Shown here: positions 10,346 to 21,180 of the stretch, in pieces
Numbering within the stretch: the first letter of the stretch is position 1
Layout of the letters: each line of letters opens with the position of its first letter
From: Platerodrilus igneus
Taxonomy: Eukaryota; Arthropoda; Insecta; Coleoptera; Lycidae
DNA length: 64,000 nucleotides
Assembly (NCBI GenBank): GCA_036346225.1
Contig: JARFIW010001469.1
Location: forward strand, 10,200,001-10,264,000
Reading direction: 5' to 3'
Position numbers and translations under genes: made by a program
The notes under the pieces: model-generated
What the model saw: only the letters and a program-made list of their open reading frames with translations
Told to the model about the DNA's origin: nothing
The model's database searches: none

Positions 10346-11890
10346 TTGTTTGACGTATCTCGTTCATTAGATCCGTTGTCAGTCGAGACGGAAAGACAAA
10401 CTTTATCATTAAATGCTGTTCTTTCAGACAATTTCTTTGACTCATTGGCTACTCGTTTTCAAATTTGGGAAAAATATGTCGAATTATTTCATGTGTTCGT
10501 CATTTCATTTCTAATACGCGAACACCATTGGAATTGCGCAGAAACGCGCCCGATTATACTTCTATTGCTGAACAGCAATGTTCTCTTCATATTTTGGTCA
10601 AAAGGGTTAAACGAGATGTCTTCCCTCAAAATATTTGTAATATAGCAAATGGTAAAGCAGTTAATATATCGCTCAGACCTCTCACTCCCTTTGTGGATAC
10701 ACATGGTTTACTCAGGGTGGGTAGTCGCCTTCAAAAATCAAACCTACCGTAAGGGGATGAAATTTCTAATTTTACTCCCATCATCGCATCTGTTAACAGA
10801 ATTAATCATTCTGGATTACCATAATAAGCACTTACCATCCTGGACTTCGTACTACTCAATTTTTGTTGACCCACAATTTTTGAATTCTATCTGTTAAAAG
10901 AACTATTCTTAAATGTTTGAAGTCATGCATCCGTTGTTTTCGCATAAACCCTATTGCTTAGTGTCCTCCCATGGGCGATTTACCAACTTCGAGCGTAAAT
11001 CCCGGAAAGACATTTTTGCATACTGGCGTGGATTATGGCGGCCCTCTTGCCGTTACAATGAATAGAAAACGGGAATCTAAATCATTAAAGGCTTATATTT
11101 GCTTGTTCATTTATTTTAGCACTAAAGCTGTTCATTTGGAGTTAGTGTCGAGTCTTTCAAACGAGGCCTTCAGCGCTGCTTTACGTCGCTTTATTCCACG
11201 TCGTGGAAAGTGCGTGACTATTCATAATGATTGTAGCACCAATTTTAGTGGAGCGTCTCATGAATTATCTGAAATGATGAAACACTCTGTGGCTGCAGAA
11301 GGTATAACATTTATATTCAACCTCCTTCCGCTCCTCATTTCGCAGGTTTATGGGAAGCCGGGATTAAATCAGTCAAATCTCATCTCAAAAGGATCATTGA
11401 AAAACAAATAATGTCGTATGAAGAACTCAATACTGTTTTTGTTCAAATTGAATTTCTACTTAATTCAAGGCCTTGTGCCCGTTAAGTACTAATCCCGAAG
11501 ATTTTTCGTATTTAACGCCTGTATCATTCTTTTAGTTTGGAACCTGTGTCTGTTCTACCAGATCCTGATGTTACCGCGTTGAAGATTTCTCATTTGGACC
11601 ACTGGCAGCTAATTTAGCGCATACAATAAGATTTCTGGAAAGTGGCGTACAAGTTATTTGCATACCCTGCAACAAAAACCTAAATGGTTCGCTTCATCTC
11701 CTCACATCCAAATTAGGGACATTGGTTTTAATTAAAGAAGATCAAGCTCCTCCTCTGTTCTGGCGGCTAGGCCGCATCGATTATTTATACTCTGGAAGCG
11801 ATGAGGTTATTCGAGTGGCTAGGGTAAAAACTGTGCATGGCACAATTAAAAGAGATTTAGTCAAGTTGTGTCCTCTACCTGTAGACAGAC
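10346..11890 (+). pseudogene. BEL/Pao integrase (copy 1)
   Basis: The N-terminal zinc-binding region is spread over 10465-10960 (LTELIILDYHNKHL, then CLKSCIRCF) in several frames. The catalytic core at 10971-11411 has FLHTGVDYGGPL with the first Asp, the family motif STKAVHLELVSSLS, and HNDCSTNF with the second Asp. The Glu-bearing helix reads in another frame near 11350 (LWEAGIKS). The C-terminal DUF5641-like tail at 11722-11890 has LFWRLGRIDYLYSGSDEVIRV and ends VKLCPLP. It would insert the cDNA into the host genome. Frameshifts near 11320, 11410 and 11700 break it. Confidence 0.8.
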
Positions 11891-11973
11891 TCAATAGTTT
11901 AAAGATGAATATTAAATGTAGCGTAGTATTCGTTTTATTTTATAGTTTAAAAAATAAGTTAATCAATCTTATT

Positions 11974-11986
11974 TTGGTGGGCGATA
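11974..11986 (+). promoter_or_regulatory. Polypurine tract, BEL copy 1
   Basis: The word ttggtgggcgata sits immediately before the 3' LTR start. The same word with one or two changes precedes the LTR starts at 20475 and 30105. This is where plus-strand DNA synthesis would be primed. Confidence 0.6.
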
Positions 11987-12210
11987 TGTTTAGGCGTTTC
12001 AAAGCTGCTTTTACAGTTAACACCTTCAGAATTCCTTGTTTCCGCTTACCTGTACCTTTCCTATATATAGCACAAGGTGCGGTATGAAACAACAACAGTC
12101 ACGAGTGTTCAAGACTTTGATCAAGTCGCAAGTGCATCCGCAGTCAAAGGACGCGCGTTCGCGGTTTGCTCAAGTGTGTGTGAAACAAAACATTGCACAT
12201 CATCCTTTCG
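11987..12210 (+). repeat. 3' LTR of BEL/Pao copy 1 (recognisable part)
   Basis: It starts tgtttaggcg directly after the polypurine tract and matches 1465-1690, including the TATA-like word at 12062-12069. A possible poly(A) signal, aataaa, lies downstream near 12334. Homology with the 5' copy fades after about 12204. Confidence 0.75.
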
Positions 12211-14214
12211 TGCTTAGCACGTAACCTATAAATAATTTATTTTTGTAATTAGTCCTTATTTTGAAATACCACAGCATTTATCTTAACATCTTTTTAATAA
12301 ATGACTTTGATTCGCTTGCGATTTGCCTTTCTCGAATAAAAGCTTTTTCTTTAAGCAATTAAAGCATACCTCATCGTTTATGTAAATTTTCGTCGGACAA
12401 ATATTCGTAATTTTTAATAAGTCTTTAAAATATTTAGTTTACAGTGATTTCTACTTATACACTTAAAATTTCGATGTTTAATAATCGTTTTTTTTCCTCA
12501 TTTGAATGATAAAATTTTTATTTAAATAAGACTTTATGCATATTTTGCTTTACCAACTTATTGAACTTAACCTGATCTTTTGATAATTTTTATTGCCGAG
12601 GTTACTAATGTAATCACCTTTTTAGAGATTTTTCTCCCAAAAACTGAATTTAAACTTTTAAGATGTATCACCTACATTTAAAAACGAAAGAAGGTTCGTG
12701 TAGAACATACTTTATACAATATTTTACCGGCAAAACACAAAATGAACTGTGGATTGTAACGTTTACGCGATTTCTCATACCATAAGTTTGGATTTTGAGA
12801 AAAACGTTGAAAAACTTTCTGATTCTTTTGACGTTGTTACCTAAGGCGTTATCGTGTATTCTATCCCTCCTCTCGCCTACAAAATTACATTGTTGCAAAT
12901 TCGTTCTCGTTTGATTCATCTAAAACTTTTTGTAGATAATGCTCCACAATAATTAATACTTTTTGTCTATCTTTTTAAATATATCTTGTATTATAAAATG
13001 TTTTATAGCTCATAATATCTGTTGTCGTTTCTCTTTACTTATCTTTTCGCCTTACATAAAAAATTTTTAATTTTTTGACTACTTAGATAAAATATCTTCA
13101 CTAAATTCTCTAATACATTCTCCGTTACGATTTTCTGTATCCTCCCCGTGTATGATTGCTATATCCTTGGGACGAATAAGGGCAATGAATCTTTGGGATT
13201 TGTAGGAGCTGATGTTGAGTTGATACTCTTCACATAGGAGTAATCAATATTTGCAGTTGCAAAGACAGGAAATTTCTATTTCTTGTGTTTTCTTTCTGAA
13301 GTTTTTACTCATTATCCTATTCGGTTTTCTTCCTTTTCCTTTATTGGTAACCTGAAAATTGCAATTGCATTTTTCTTGTTCTTCACGTAAGCGTGAAACT
13401 CTGTCGCTTTTTTTTATACCGCTCTTGATTAGGGTGGTGTAAATTTACCGTATATATTTTTCTCTTATCGATTTTTGATGTCTTTGGGTTGAGTATGTCT
13501 ACTTTTGAGAATAGCAGGGCGTGCGTTTTCTTTTTATTTGTTTTGCTAGGCAGGAGTTCCTTCAAACTTTTGTTCCTTTTATTTGGGGACATCCCCACCC
13601 CCTCTCATTTCTATAGAACGATTGTCCGTAAACTTAACTTTTTCACATCTCGCTGAATCCCTTTCCACCTTATTTTTCCTCCGACAGGCTTAATCTTAAG
13701 TCCTAAAGACTACCGCCTGTCACATAAGAGTGGTGCTCCCCACTTCGGGTTACTGACTCCATTTTGGCGAGTTCAGTAGGGTTTTTCTATTCACCTGGTC
13801 TACCATCTTTTGCTCATTGCGCGCCCTTCTAGTTCTCTTCTTCGCCACGGAAGATACTCGTGGCATCCTACTAATTTCAACATCTTTTTTTTAATACCTT
13901 TCTCTATAACTATCTGCCTTTTCGTTTCTGATTAGTCGCCGTATAATCTAGGGACCAGGTAATCCACGGCACCGGGTCATGTTATGTGGACCTCGTTTCC
14001 AGTCATGCGTCGCTACTGTTCTTACATTTAGCGATGGTAGTGTTCTTATTGTCAATTTGTTTGCTGATAGCATATTTTCTTGACTCTATACCTGGAACAC
14101 AGACGATCCTGTACTCACGGAAAACCGGCCACTTGTGCGTACAATAGAACGGGTATTGATTTTCGAACCTCCATTTTGGGCACAAGAAAATTCTCTTTTA
14201 ACAGGTCCTCCGGG
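12211..14214. other. No recognised gene
   Basis: About 2 kb without a supported feature. Several short minus-strand frames (12668-12919, 13383-13598, 14003-14185) are rich in Lys and Arg. They could be remnants of an old LINE ORF1 read right to left, but no diagnostic motif is present. It may include the unresolved end of the copy 1 LTR. Confidence 0.5.
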
Positions 14215-15575
14215 TGTTCAGGCTTTATTTACCCTATTTACACGTTATTACCTTGAAAGCTTGTAGATATTAAGTTAATGTCGGCTTTATCCTTTAACCT
14301 AACAGTACTTAACTGCCATTCCTATAATGACCGGTTCTAGTCTCACTACCTACCTACAAGAAAGAGACTAAATGGTGAGACCAGGACAGATACCTTTCAG
14401 TGCTTCGAAAGTCGTAGTTAGCGTCACATGTACGAAATTATGTTGTCGTGGTTATTTTACAGTAATTAGTGCCGTACAATCGGAGTTATCGTGTAGCTAA
14501 CTTAACATTACTACAGTCCGCAATCAATTAATAGTCTTGGGGTTATCATTTGATCGACCAGCGTTGAATCAAGATCGCATGTCACCTCTAAGGTGTGAAT
14601 TGTCATATCATTGGTTCTTATCCCTTTATGCCAACATTTTTGGGAACTTTCGACCGCATTAACTGATATTCTGCATATACCAAGATTGATGTATCTAATC
14701 AAACGGGTGAGATGTAATCAGGTCAGTTTGATACATTAATAGTAATTGCTAACTGGCTTTATCTTCATAATATTGTGCATGCCGTAGCATTGTGCAAAGT
14801 TACTGTCTTAGTAATATCATAGTAAGTGCGACTGATTGAAGAAAGCAGTTAATTTAAATTAAGCGTATACAAATAGCCGAAAAACATCATTGCGATACCT
14901 GTTCTAAGAACTTGCATTGTATACCTGAAGCTGCACTAATCTATTTTGGTGCAGAATGCTTTATTAAGAACCGTTATTCCTCGAGGTATCTTAAGGGTTG
15001 TGGTCAACACAAGTCTATTTTAACGTTAAATTAAAGTGTCTACTCAGGATAAATAGCTACATAATCGCTAGTTTCTGAAAATAAATGGTAGAGTAGTTAA
15101 CATGTTATCATTCAATTTAGAGGTGTTAGGATCTTTAAGATTAAGAAAGTTTCTTGCTTTCCGACAAGGGTACTCGTGTTTAGGGACATAGCTATTTTGT
15201 TCGGCAAATGACTCAGATGCTGATGCGACCGTCTTAGTTCTAGATGGAAAAGGGTGTTTGGATAGAATTAGAAAATTTGGTTTGAAAGTACTTTCAAAGT
15301 TGGAATCCTAATCTTGAAAACCAAGCAATCGCTTCGATGATGGTACAGTCAGATATCAGACGATAAAGGAAGAATTTGATGCATCCTAGTCATTAAGGTG
15401 TGTGTTAGACGAGGATGATTCGGACAGTTTAAGCCCGGAATTGGACAGCAATCAGAGGATTGAATTGGATAAAACTTTAATATCAATTAAAGTTATTGGG
15501 GCAAAATTTGTTACGTTAAGGTTGAAAGTTAAGCTCGTAAGCGAAACCGTTTTTCAATTACTAGATCGTACAAGT
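14215..15575 (+). other. Interleaved (chimeric) LTR/gag sequence; probable consensus artefact
   Basis: The block starts tgttcaggc like the LTR at 20475 and looks at first like a diverged LTR followed by gag. The extra bases relative to the LTR are not random: they are words from a second stretch. In 15086-15575 words from the LTR interior (21523-21896) alternate with words from the leader and gag of copy B (24755-25205). Examples are ttcaatttagaggtgt, tagtcattaagg, gcccggaattggaca and tttttcaattactagat from the first source, with flanking gag words from the second. In 14215-14620 words from 20475-20870 alternate with words from about 20850-21200 (aactgcca, aatgaccgg, agtctcac, gtcacctct). This cannot be annotated as a natural LTR. 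Confidence 0.8.
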
Positions 15576-16173
15576 ATGATACCGCTGGTATAGGTATCAC
15601 CAGTAATTTAAAACTTCCAAAGGTCGCAATTGGGAGCTTTTCTGGACGCATAGAGCATTGGGAATCGTTTCATAGTTTGTATAAAAATCTCATTCATTTA
15701 AATACACAGTTATTACCAATCGAAAAGTTTTATTTCTTACTGAAGCGTTGGATGTAGATTCCAGAAATTTAATTCGTCATCTACCAATAAATAATGACAA
15801 TTATGAAATTGCATACTCCGTTATAGTACAACGCTATGACTCACGTCGTTTGATTGTCAATACATATTGGTCAGCTCTTGAAAATTGTCCTAAGGTGAAA
15901 GCAAAATCACATACAGAACTTAGGGATTTGTTGAATTGTTTTACAGAGAATTTGTCAGGTTTACGTCAAATAAAATTGATTTACTTAATTTAATATTGTT
16001 TAATTTGTTGAGCAAAAGATTGATGCTGACCTCTTAAAGGCATTTGAGGTTGAAAATAATGAAGAAATACCTACATACGAGCAATTGAAATCATTTCTTG
16101 AAAAACAGTGTAAAGCTTTGGAAATTAGTAGTATGATTTCGTCCGAACCATCGAAGTCAAGTTCAAACACACA
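15210..16173 (+). pseudogene. BEL/Pao gag, unit A
   Basis: Same gag as unit B (24861-25802). The first third lies in the interleaved block and is unreadable as protein. From 15576 it is near-identical to unit B (LPKVAIGSFSGR, DVDSRNLIRHLP, ALENCPKVKAKSHTELRDLL). It shares with unit B the frame break at about 15750, where ...RWM stop is followed by DVDSRN in another frame. One base fewer than unit B near 15972 shortens the next frame. It would form the capsid. Confidence 0.75.
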
Positions 16174-16500
16174 TTGAATACAAACATTAAGGAAAAGCGT
16201 TTTTCTTTTAATCCGAAGTCATATGTTAAAACCTCATTACTTACAACTTCAAACGCGGTAAAATGTCTGGTTTGCAATGGTAATCATCAGATTTATCGTT
16301 GTCAAATTTTTTGGATAAGGTTCCTCAAGAAAGGTATAATACTGCAAAGGATAAAATTTGTGTATCAATTGTCTTCAAGATACACATAAAATTGCAACAT
16401 GCCCTTCAAAATCGGTATGTAAAAATGTCACAAAAGGGTCACAATACCCTCCTTCATTTTGAAAATTCTGCTTCTGTTGTTGAAACAAAACCTGCTGCTG
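16174..16500 (+). pseudogene. BEL/Pao nucleocapsid zinc knuckles, unit A
   Basis: KCLVCNGNHQIYRC (about 16261-16302) is a CCHC knuckle, and a second and third cluster follow in other frames up to HNTLLHF. Compared with unit B, one A is missing from each of two A-runs near 16430, which breaks the clean frame that unit B has. RNA binding and packaging would be its role. Confidence 0.75.
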
Positions 16501-16940
16501 CAGATGTTTCAAATGTTGCCTCTACTTCAAATTGTAGTACATTGTTCTCGTCGAAATTGTCAAGTGCTTCTACATTGTTATCAACAGTTCAAGTTTCTAT
16601 TCGCAATGAATTTGGACAAGCGCAAATCGTAAGAGCATTATTGGATTGTGGAAGTATGGAATCTTTTATAACGGAAAATGCCGTCAACGGCTTGGATTAA
16701 ATAAATCAAAGGTTGCATTAAAGGTAGAAGGGTTGGGGTTAGCGTCATCTCATATTACCGGAAAGGTAGTTTGTAAAATTAAACCCGTTGGACACACAAT
16801 GCCAGAATATTCAGTTCAAGCATTTGTATTGCCAGAAATTTGTGGAAAGTTACCAACGGCTCCAATCTCTTCGAAAAATTGGATACATATAAAAGGTTTA
16901 GACTTAGCCGATCCTCTTTTGATAAACCAGGTAATATAGA
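16501..16940 (+). pseudogene. BEL/Pao aspartic protease, unit A
   Basis: The core VRALLDCGSMESFI holds the catalytic Asp. RQRLGLNKSKVALKVE and LPEICGKLPTAP follow in a shifted frame. An A missing from the run near 16677 splits the protease frame here, whereas unit B reads through. That contrast suggests either a sequencing error or a single late mutation. Confidence 0.8.
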
Positions 16941-18245
16941 CTTGTTGTTGGGAGCAGATATTTTGTCCGCACTTTGGGTAATGAAACTCGTTCGGGTTCA
17001 CCTGATGAACCAGTTGCAATTGCACTTCATTTGGTTGGTTACTGACAGGCAAATTTGTGTCTCCAGTGACAAGTGGCACGTCATTGTGTGCATTCGTAGA
17101 ACCCTTAGAGTCTAGTATCACTAGATTCTGGGAACTGGAAAACATTCCAGACATTCCAACACACAAGTTATCCCCACAAGAGGAAATTTGTGAAAACACT
17201 TTCGTAGCAATTATTCGAGAGACAAAACAGGTCGTTTCGTTGTATCGTTGCCGTTTAGTGGTCCTGAACCGTTGTTTGTTGGGTCTCGGGATGTCGCACT
17301 TAATCGGTTTTATTATTAGAACGTCGCTTGAAAAGAATCAGGAATTATACACTTTGTATAAACAATTTATGCAAGACTATTCCGACAGTGGGCATATGAC
17401 ACCAGTAAATGCCTCAATGAGTAGCAATATTCCATCTCCGGAATATTATATTCCGCACCATGCGGTTATGAAACCGGAAAGCACTACTACACAAATTCGA
17501 GTGGTGTTTGACGCATCCGCGGTTTGTTCCAGTGGTGGTTCATTGAATGAACATTTGATGCCAGGACCTCCGCTTCAGAAAGATATTTTTGCTTTGTTGT
17601 TGGATTTTCGTTTATATCCCATTGTATTAACTGCCGATATTAAACAGATGTACAGGCAGATTTTTGTTGTTCGAATCATCGGGCTTATCAAAAATACTTT
17701 GGAGACCAACGTCATCAGAGTCAATAGTCGAGTATCAATTGAATACTGTTACCTACGGAGTTACTTCATCACCGTTCTTGGCAATGCGTGTTATTAAGGA
17801 GCTTGCGAATGCTGAAGCACCTAAATATCCAAACGCTGCCAAGGTTTTGTTGTCGGATGTTTATGTCGATGATGTGATTACCGGGTGCAGTTCACCTGAT
17901 GAAGCTAAACGTCTAGTTTCTGAATTAAATCAGATTTGTGAGGCTGGATGTTTTACATTGAGAAAATGGAATAGTAACATTGCTAGTATCATTGATGATT
18001 TACCAGAATCTTATCGTTATCAACAAGCTGTTTCCTTCGAGGAATCTAACAATGTTACCCAAAAGGTATTAGGTTTGCGTTGGCAACCGTCGCTTGATCA
18101 ATTCTTCTATGATACAAATATCATAGACAGACCATGTACTAAAAGAAATATGTTGTCCGAAGTAGCAAGGATCTTTGATCCGTTAGGGCTATTAGCGCCT
18201 TTTGGCAAAGCATTTAATACAATCGTTATGGATTTTAGGATTTGA
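16941..18245 (+). pseudogene. BEL/Pao reverse transcriptase, unit A
   Basis: The linker (SSITRFWELENIPDIPTHKL, 17057 onward) leads into the RT with PEYYIPHHAVMKPES, RVVFDASA, LTADIKQMYRQI and VYVDDVITGCSS. A frameshift near 17665-17680, just after the first catalytic Asp, is shared with unit B. Unlike unit B, unit A reads across 17325 without a shift. The connection region continues to IFDPLGLLAPFG at about 18171-18206. Confidence 0.85.
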
Positions 18246-18780
18246 ATGGGATGAAAGTCCCCCGTTGACCATAAGTTCAAAGTGGAAAATTTATTTGCAA
18301 CAAATGTGGCAATTATCAGACCTTAAAATTCCTCGGTGGATTATTTCTGATGATGTTCAAGATCTACAGCTGCATGCGTTCTGTGACGCTTCAGAGGCAG
18401 GGTATGCTACTGTGATTTACTTTCGTACTGTTGACATACAGGGTGATATAAAGGTTGCCTTAGTATGTGCAAAATCTAGACTTGCGCCCACAAAGCGCAT
18501 ATCGTTGCCAAGACTCGAATTGTGCGGTGCTGTGTTATTGTCTGATGTAGTGGCATTTGTCCAAAATACATATAAAACTCGTCTGTCGTTAGATCGTATA
18601 GTTGCTTGGTCCGATTCTACAGTCGCTCTTTGTTGGATTCGATCGTCATCTTATAACTGGAAAACTTTTATAAGTAATCGGATTTCGCATATTCAGGATC
18701 GCGTTCCTCCTGCATCTTGGAACCATGTTCGGTCACATGATAACCCCGCAGACTGCGCCTGTAGAGGATGTTAGCATCAG
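18202..18780 (+). pseudogene. BEL/Pao RNase H, unit A
   Basis: One open frame from AKHLIQSLWILGFEWDESPP runs through LHAFCDASEAGYATVIYF (first Asp), RISLPRLELCGAVLLSD (the Glu region) and AWSDSTVALCWIRSSSYNWKTF (next Asp). It ends at SHDNPADCACRGC. The frame includes the final Asp-bearing motif, which unit B loses through a missing C at about 28379. As a domain it looks intact, but it is cut off from the RT frame. Confidence 0.8.
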
Positions 18781-20377
18781 ATTTAGTCAATCATCAGTTA
18801 TGGTGGACAGGCCCTCCATGGTTGTCACTTCCGGAAGAAAATTGGCCGGTTACCCACATGCCAAAGTTAATCGATACATCTCCAATAGATGTGGAGAAAC
18901 GTACATTGGTATTAAATGTTGTTGTGACAGATAATTTTTTAGATTCATTACTAGAGAGATTTTCAAATCTACAAAAATATGTAGAATTGTTTATATGTTT
19001 ACCAGTTTGTTCGTAAGTTACAATTTGCTAGACAGGCAGTTGGTGAGAATTTGGATAACGTGTCTGTGTCTCAGCAACACGCTATGGAATTATTGATTAA
19101 GAGAATTCAGCAAGAATCATTTGGTCAGGATATAGAAAATATTAAACGGGGTAAGGTAATTAGTAAACATCTTCGACCTCTTACCCTTTTATCGACTCGC
19201 GTGGTTTGTTGAGGGTGGGCGGTTGGCTCAGAAACTCGGAATTACCATATGAAACAAAATTTCCATTGGTACTTCCTCGCACTCACAGATTAACAGAATT
19301 AATCATCTTGGACTGCCATAAAACATACTTACACCCTGGTCTTAAAGCCACACAATTTTACTAACCCAAAATTATTGGATTTTGTCAGCAAAAGAGTCAT
19401 ACGTCAGTGTTTAAAATCTTGTATTCGATGTTTTAGAGTGAAACCAATTGCTTATTGTCCTCCGATGGGTGATTTGCCTGCATCAAGGTTTACCTCTGTA
19501 AAGGCCTTCCTACACACGGGAGTTGATTTTGGAGGTCCTTTCTGTATTCTCATGAGCCGTAATCGAGGTGTAAGGTCACTAAAGGCTTACATTTGTTTAT
19601 TTGTTTGCTTCAGCACAAAGGCTCTTCATTTAGAGCTTGTGTCAAGTTTGTCGGCGGATGCTTTTATAGCCGCGTTACGACGCTTTATAGCCCGCCGGGT
19701 AAATGCCTAAAACTCTATTCCGATTGCGGTACCAATTTTGTTGGAGCATCGAACGAAATCTCGCAACTGATGACTCAATCAGCGCATGCTGAAGGAATTG
19801 AATTCGTGTTCAATCCTCCTCAGCTCCTCATTTTGGAGGGTTGTGGGAGGCTGGAATTAAGTCTGTCAAGACACATTTAAAAGAGTGATTGGCGACCAGA
19901 TATTATCATACGAGGAATTAAACACGGTTTTAATTCAGGTTGAAGCCATTTTAAATTCAAGGCCTCTGTGCCCCATGAGCTCAGATCCGAATGATTTTTC
20001 ATTTTAAGTCCGTCCCATTTTTGAATATAGAGCCTGTTTCTGTCATACCCGATCCAGTTCTCCTTGAGGTGGAAATATCAAAATTAGATCGTTGGCAACT
20101 TATTCAACGCATCCAACAATCATTTTGGAAGCGTTGGCGTAATGAATATTTGCATTCTTTGCAACAGAAGGCAAAATGGTTTACCCCTACTTCTGAGGCG
20201 AAAATTGGAACGTTAGTCTTAATTCATGACAATCAAGTCGCACCTTTACATTGGAAATTAGGGCGCATAGAAAAACTGTATGTTGGTTCAGACAACATTA
20301 GCCGCGTGGCAGGTGTGAAAACAATGCAAGGTTTTCTCAAAAGACCACTTGTTAAACTATGTCCTCTTCCTTTGTAA
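18781..20377 (+). pseudogene. BEL/Pao integrase, unit A
   Basis: The zinc-binding part reads LTELIILDCHKTYLHPG (19288-19340), then CLKSCIRC (about 19408). The core has FLHTGVDFGGPF, STKALHLELVSSLSADAF and SDCGTNFVGAS, and the Glu motif is out of frame near 19850. A G missing from the run near 19697 breaks the core, while unit B reads through. The C-terminal domain (19991-20377) ends GFLKRPLVKLCPLPL with the stop at 20375. Frameshifts near 19360, 19830 and 19960 are shared with unit B. Confidence 0.8.
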
Positions 20378-20463
20378 AAATAGTTTTAGTATTTTTCGTA
20401 AGTGTATACGTATAAGTATTTGTTGCCGTTTACTTTTAAAATAAGTTGCTTCACACTTATTTT

Positions 20464-20474
20464 GGTGGGCGGTA
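20464..20474 (+). promoter_or_regulatory. Polypurine tract, unit A
   Basis: ggtgggcggta directly precedes the TG that opens the LTR-like segment, as it does in unit B (30094-30104) and copy 1. Confidence 0.6.
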
Positions 20475-20989
20475 TGTTTAGGCTTATTTACCCTATTTAC
20501 ACGTTTTACCTTAAGCTTATAGATATTAATTAATGTCGCTTATCCTTTAACCTAACAGTACTTAACCCTTCCTATAATCCGGTTCTATCCACTACCTACC
20601 TACAAGAAAAGGGACTAAATGGTGAGAAAGGACAGAAATTTCAGTGCTTCGAAAGTCGTAGCAAGCGTCACATGTACGCAATATGTTGTCGTGGTTATTT
20701 TGCAGTAATTAGTGCCGTACAATCGGTTCGTGTGCTAATTAACATTACTACAGTCCGCAATCAATTAATAGTTTCGTTACATTGATCGACCAGCGTTGAA
20801 TCAAGATCGCAGTCATTAAAGGTAGGTGAATTCCATATCATTGGTTCATCCCTTTATCCCTACACCGGGGTTGAATTTAGTTTTAAATATATCGAAAGAT
20901 GGAGAAGTTGCTTTTATTTTGGTCACAGAATAACTGCCACTGTGAATGACCGGGCAGTCTCACTTGTTCACAGGGGTGAGTCTTTAGAC

Positions 20990-21180
20990 CATCGATACAC
21001 CTTTATCTTGGGGTTATCTCGAGAAATTATTTTGGGATTTTACCTTTGTCTTGGGGTTATCTTAGGAAATTATCTTGGGATTTTACATTTATCTTGGGGT
21101 TGTCTTAGGAAATTATCTTGGAATTTTATCTTTATCTTGGGGTTATCTTTGGGAATTATCGTGGGATGTCACCTCTATCT
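20990..21180 (+). repeat. ~40-bp minisatellite inside the LTR-like segment
   Basis: About four to five imperfect repeats of tatcttggggttatc followed by aaattatcttgggatttta. The translated ORF here (20942-21208) is simply this repeat and is not a gene. It is also present at 30630-30815. Confidence 0.85.

Larger units (their letters stand above)
1465..12210 (+). mobile_element. BEL/Pao LTR retrotransposon, copy 1 (decayed)
   Basis: This is an old BEL/Pao element. It has an LTR-like start at 1465 that is repeated at 11987. Between them lie, in order, fragments of gag, zinc knuckles, an aspartic protease with the LLDxGSxxSFI signature, a reverse transcriptase with YVDD, an RNase H and an integrase. 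The order and the motifs are those of BEL/Pao polyproteins. Almost every domain is split by frameshifts or stops, and part of pol between RT and RNase H is deleted. The gag region is interrupted by a nested LINE (4865-7290). The two LTR copies align convincingly only over about the first 225 bases, so the 3' limit given here is approximate. The copy is clearly older than the two copies further right, and its proteins are only moderately similar to theirs. Confidence 0.85.

Noticed and set aside
14215..15080. Diverged 5' LTR of unit A
   Set aside because: The differences from 20475 onward are blocks of words taken from elsewhere in the same repeat, not ordinary substitutions, so dating or annotating it as an LTR would mislead.
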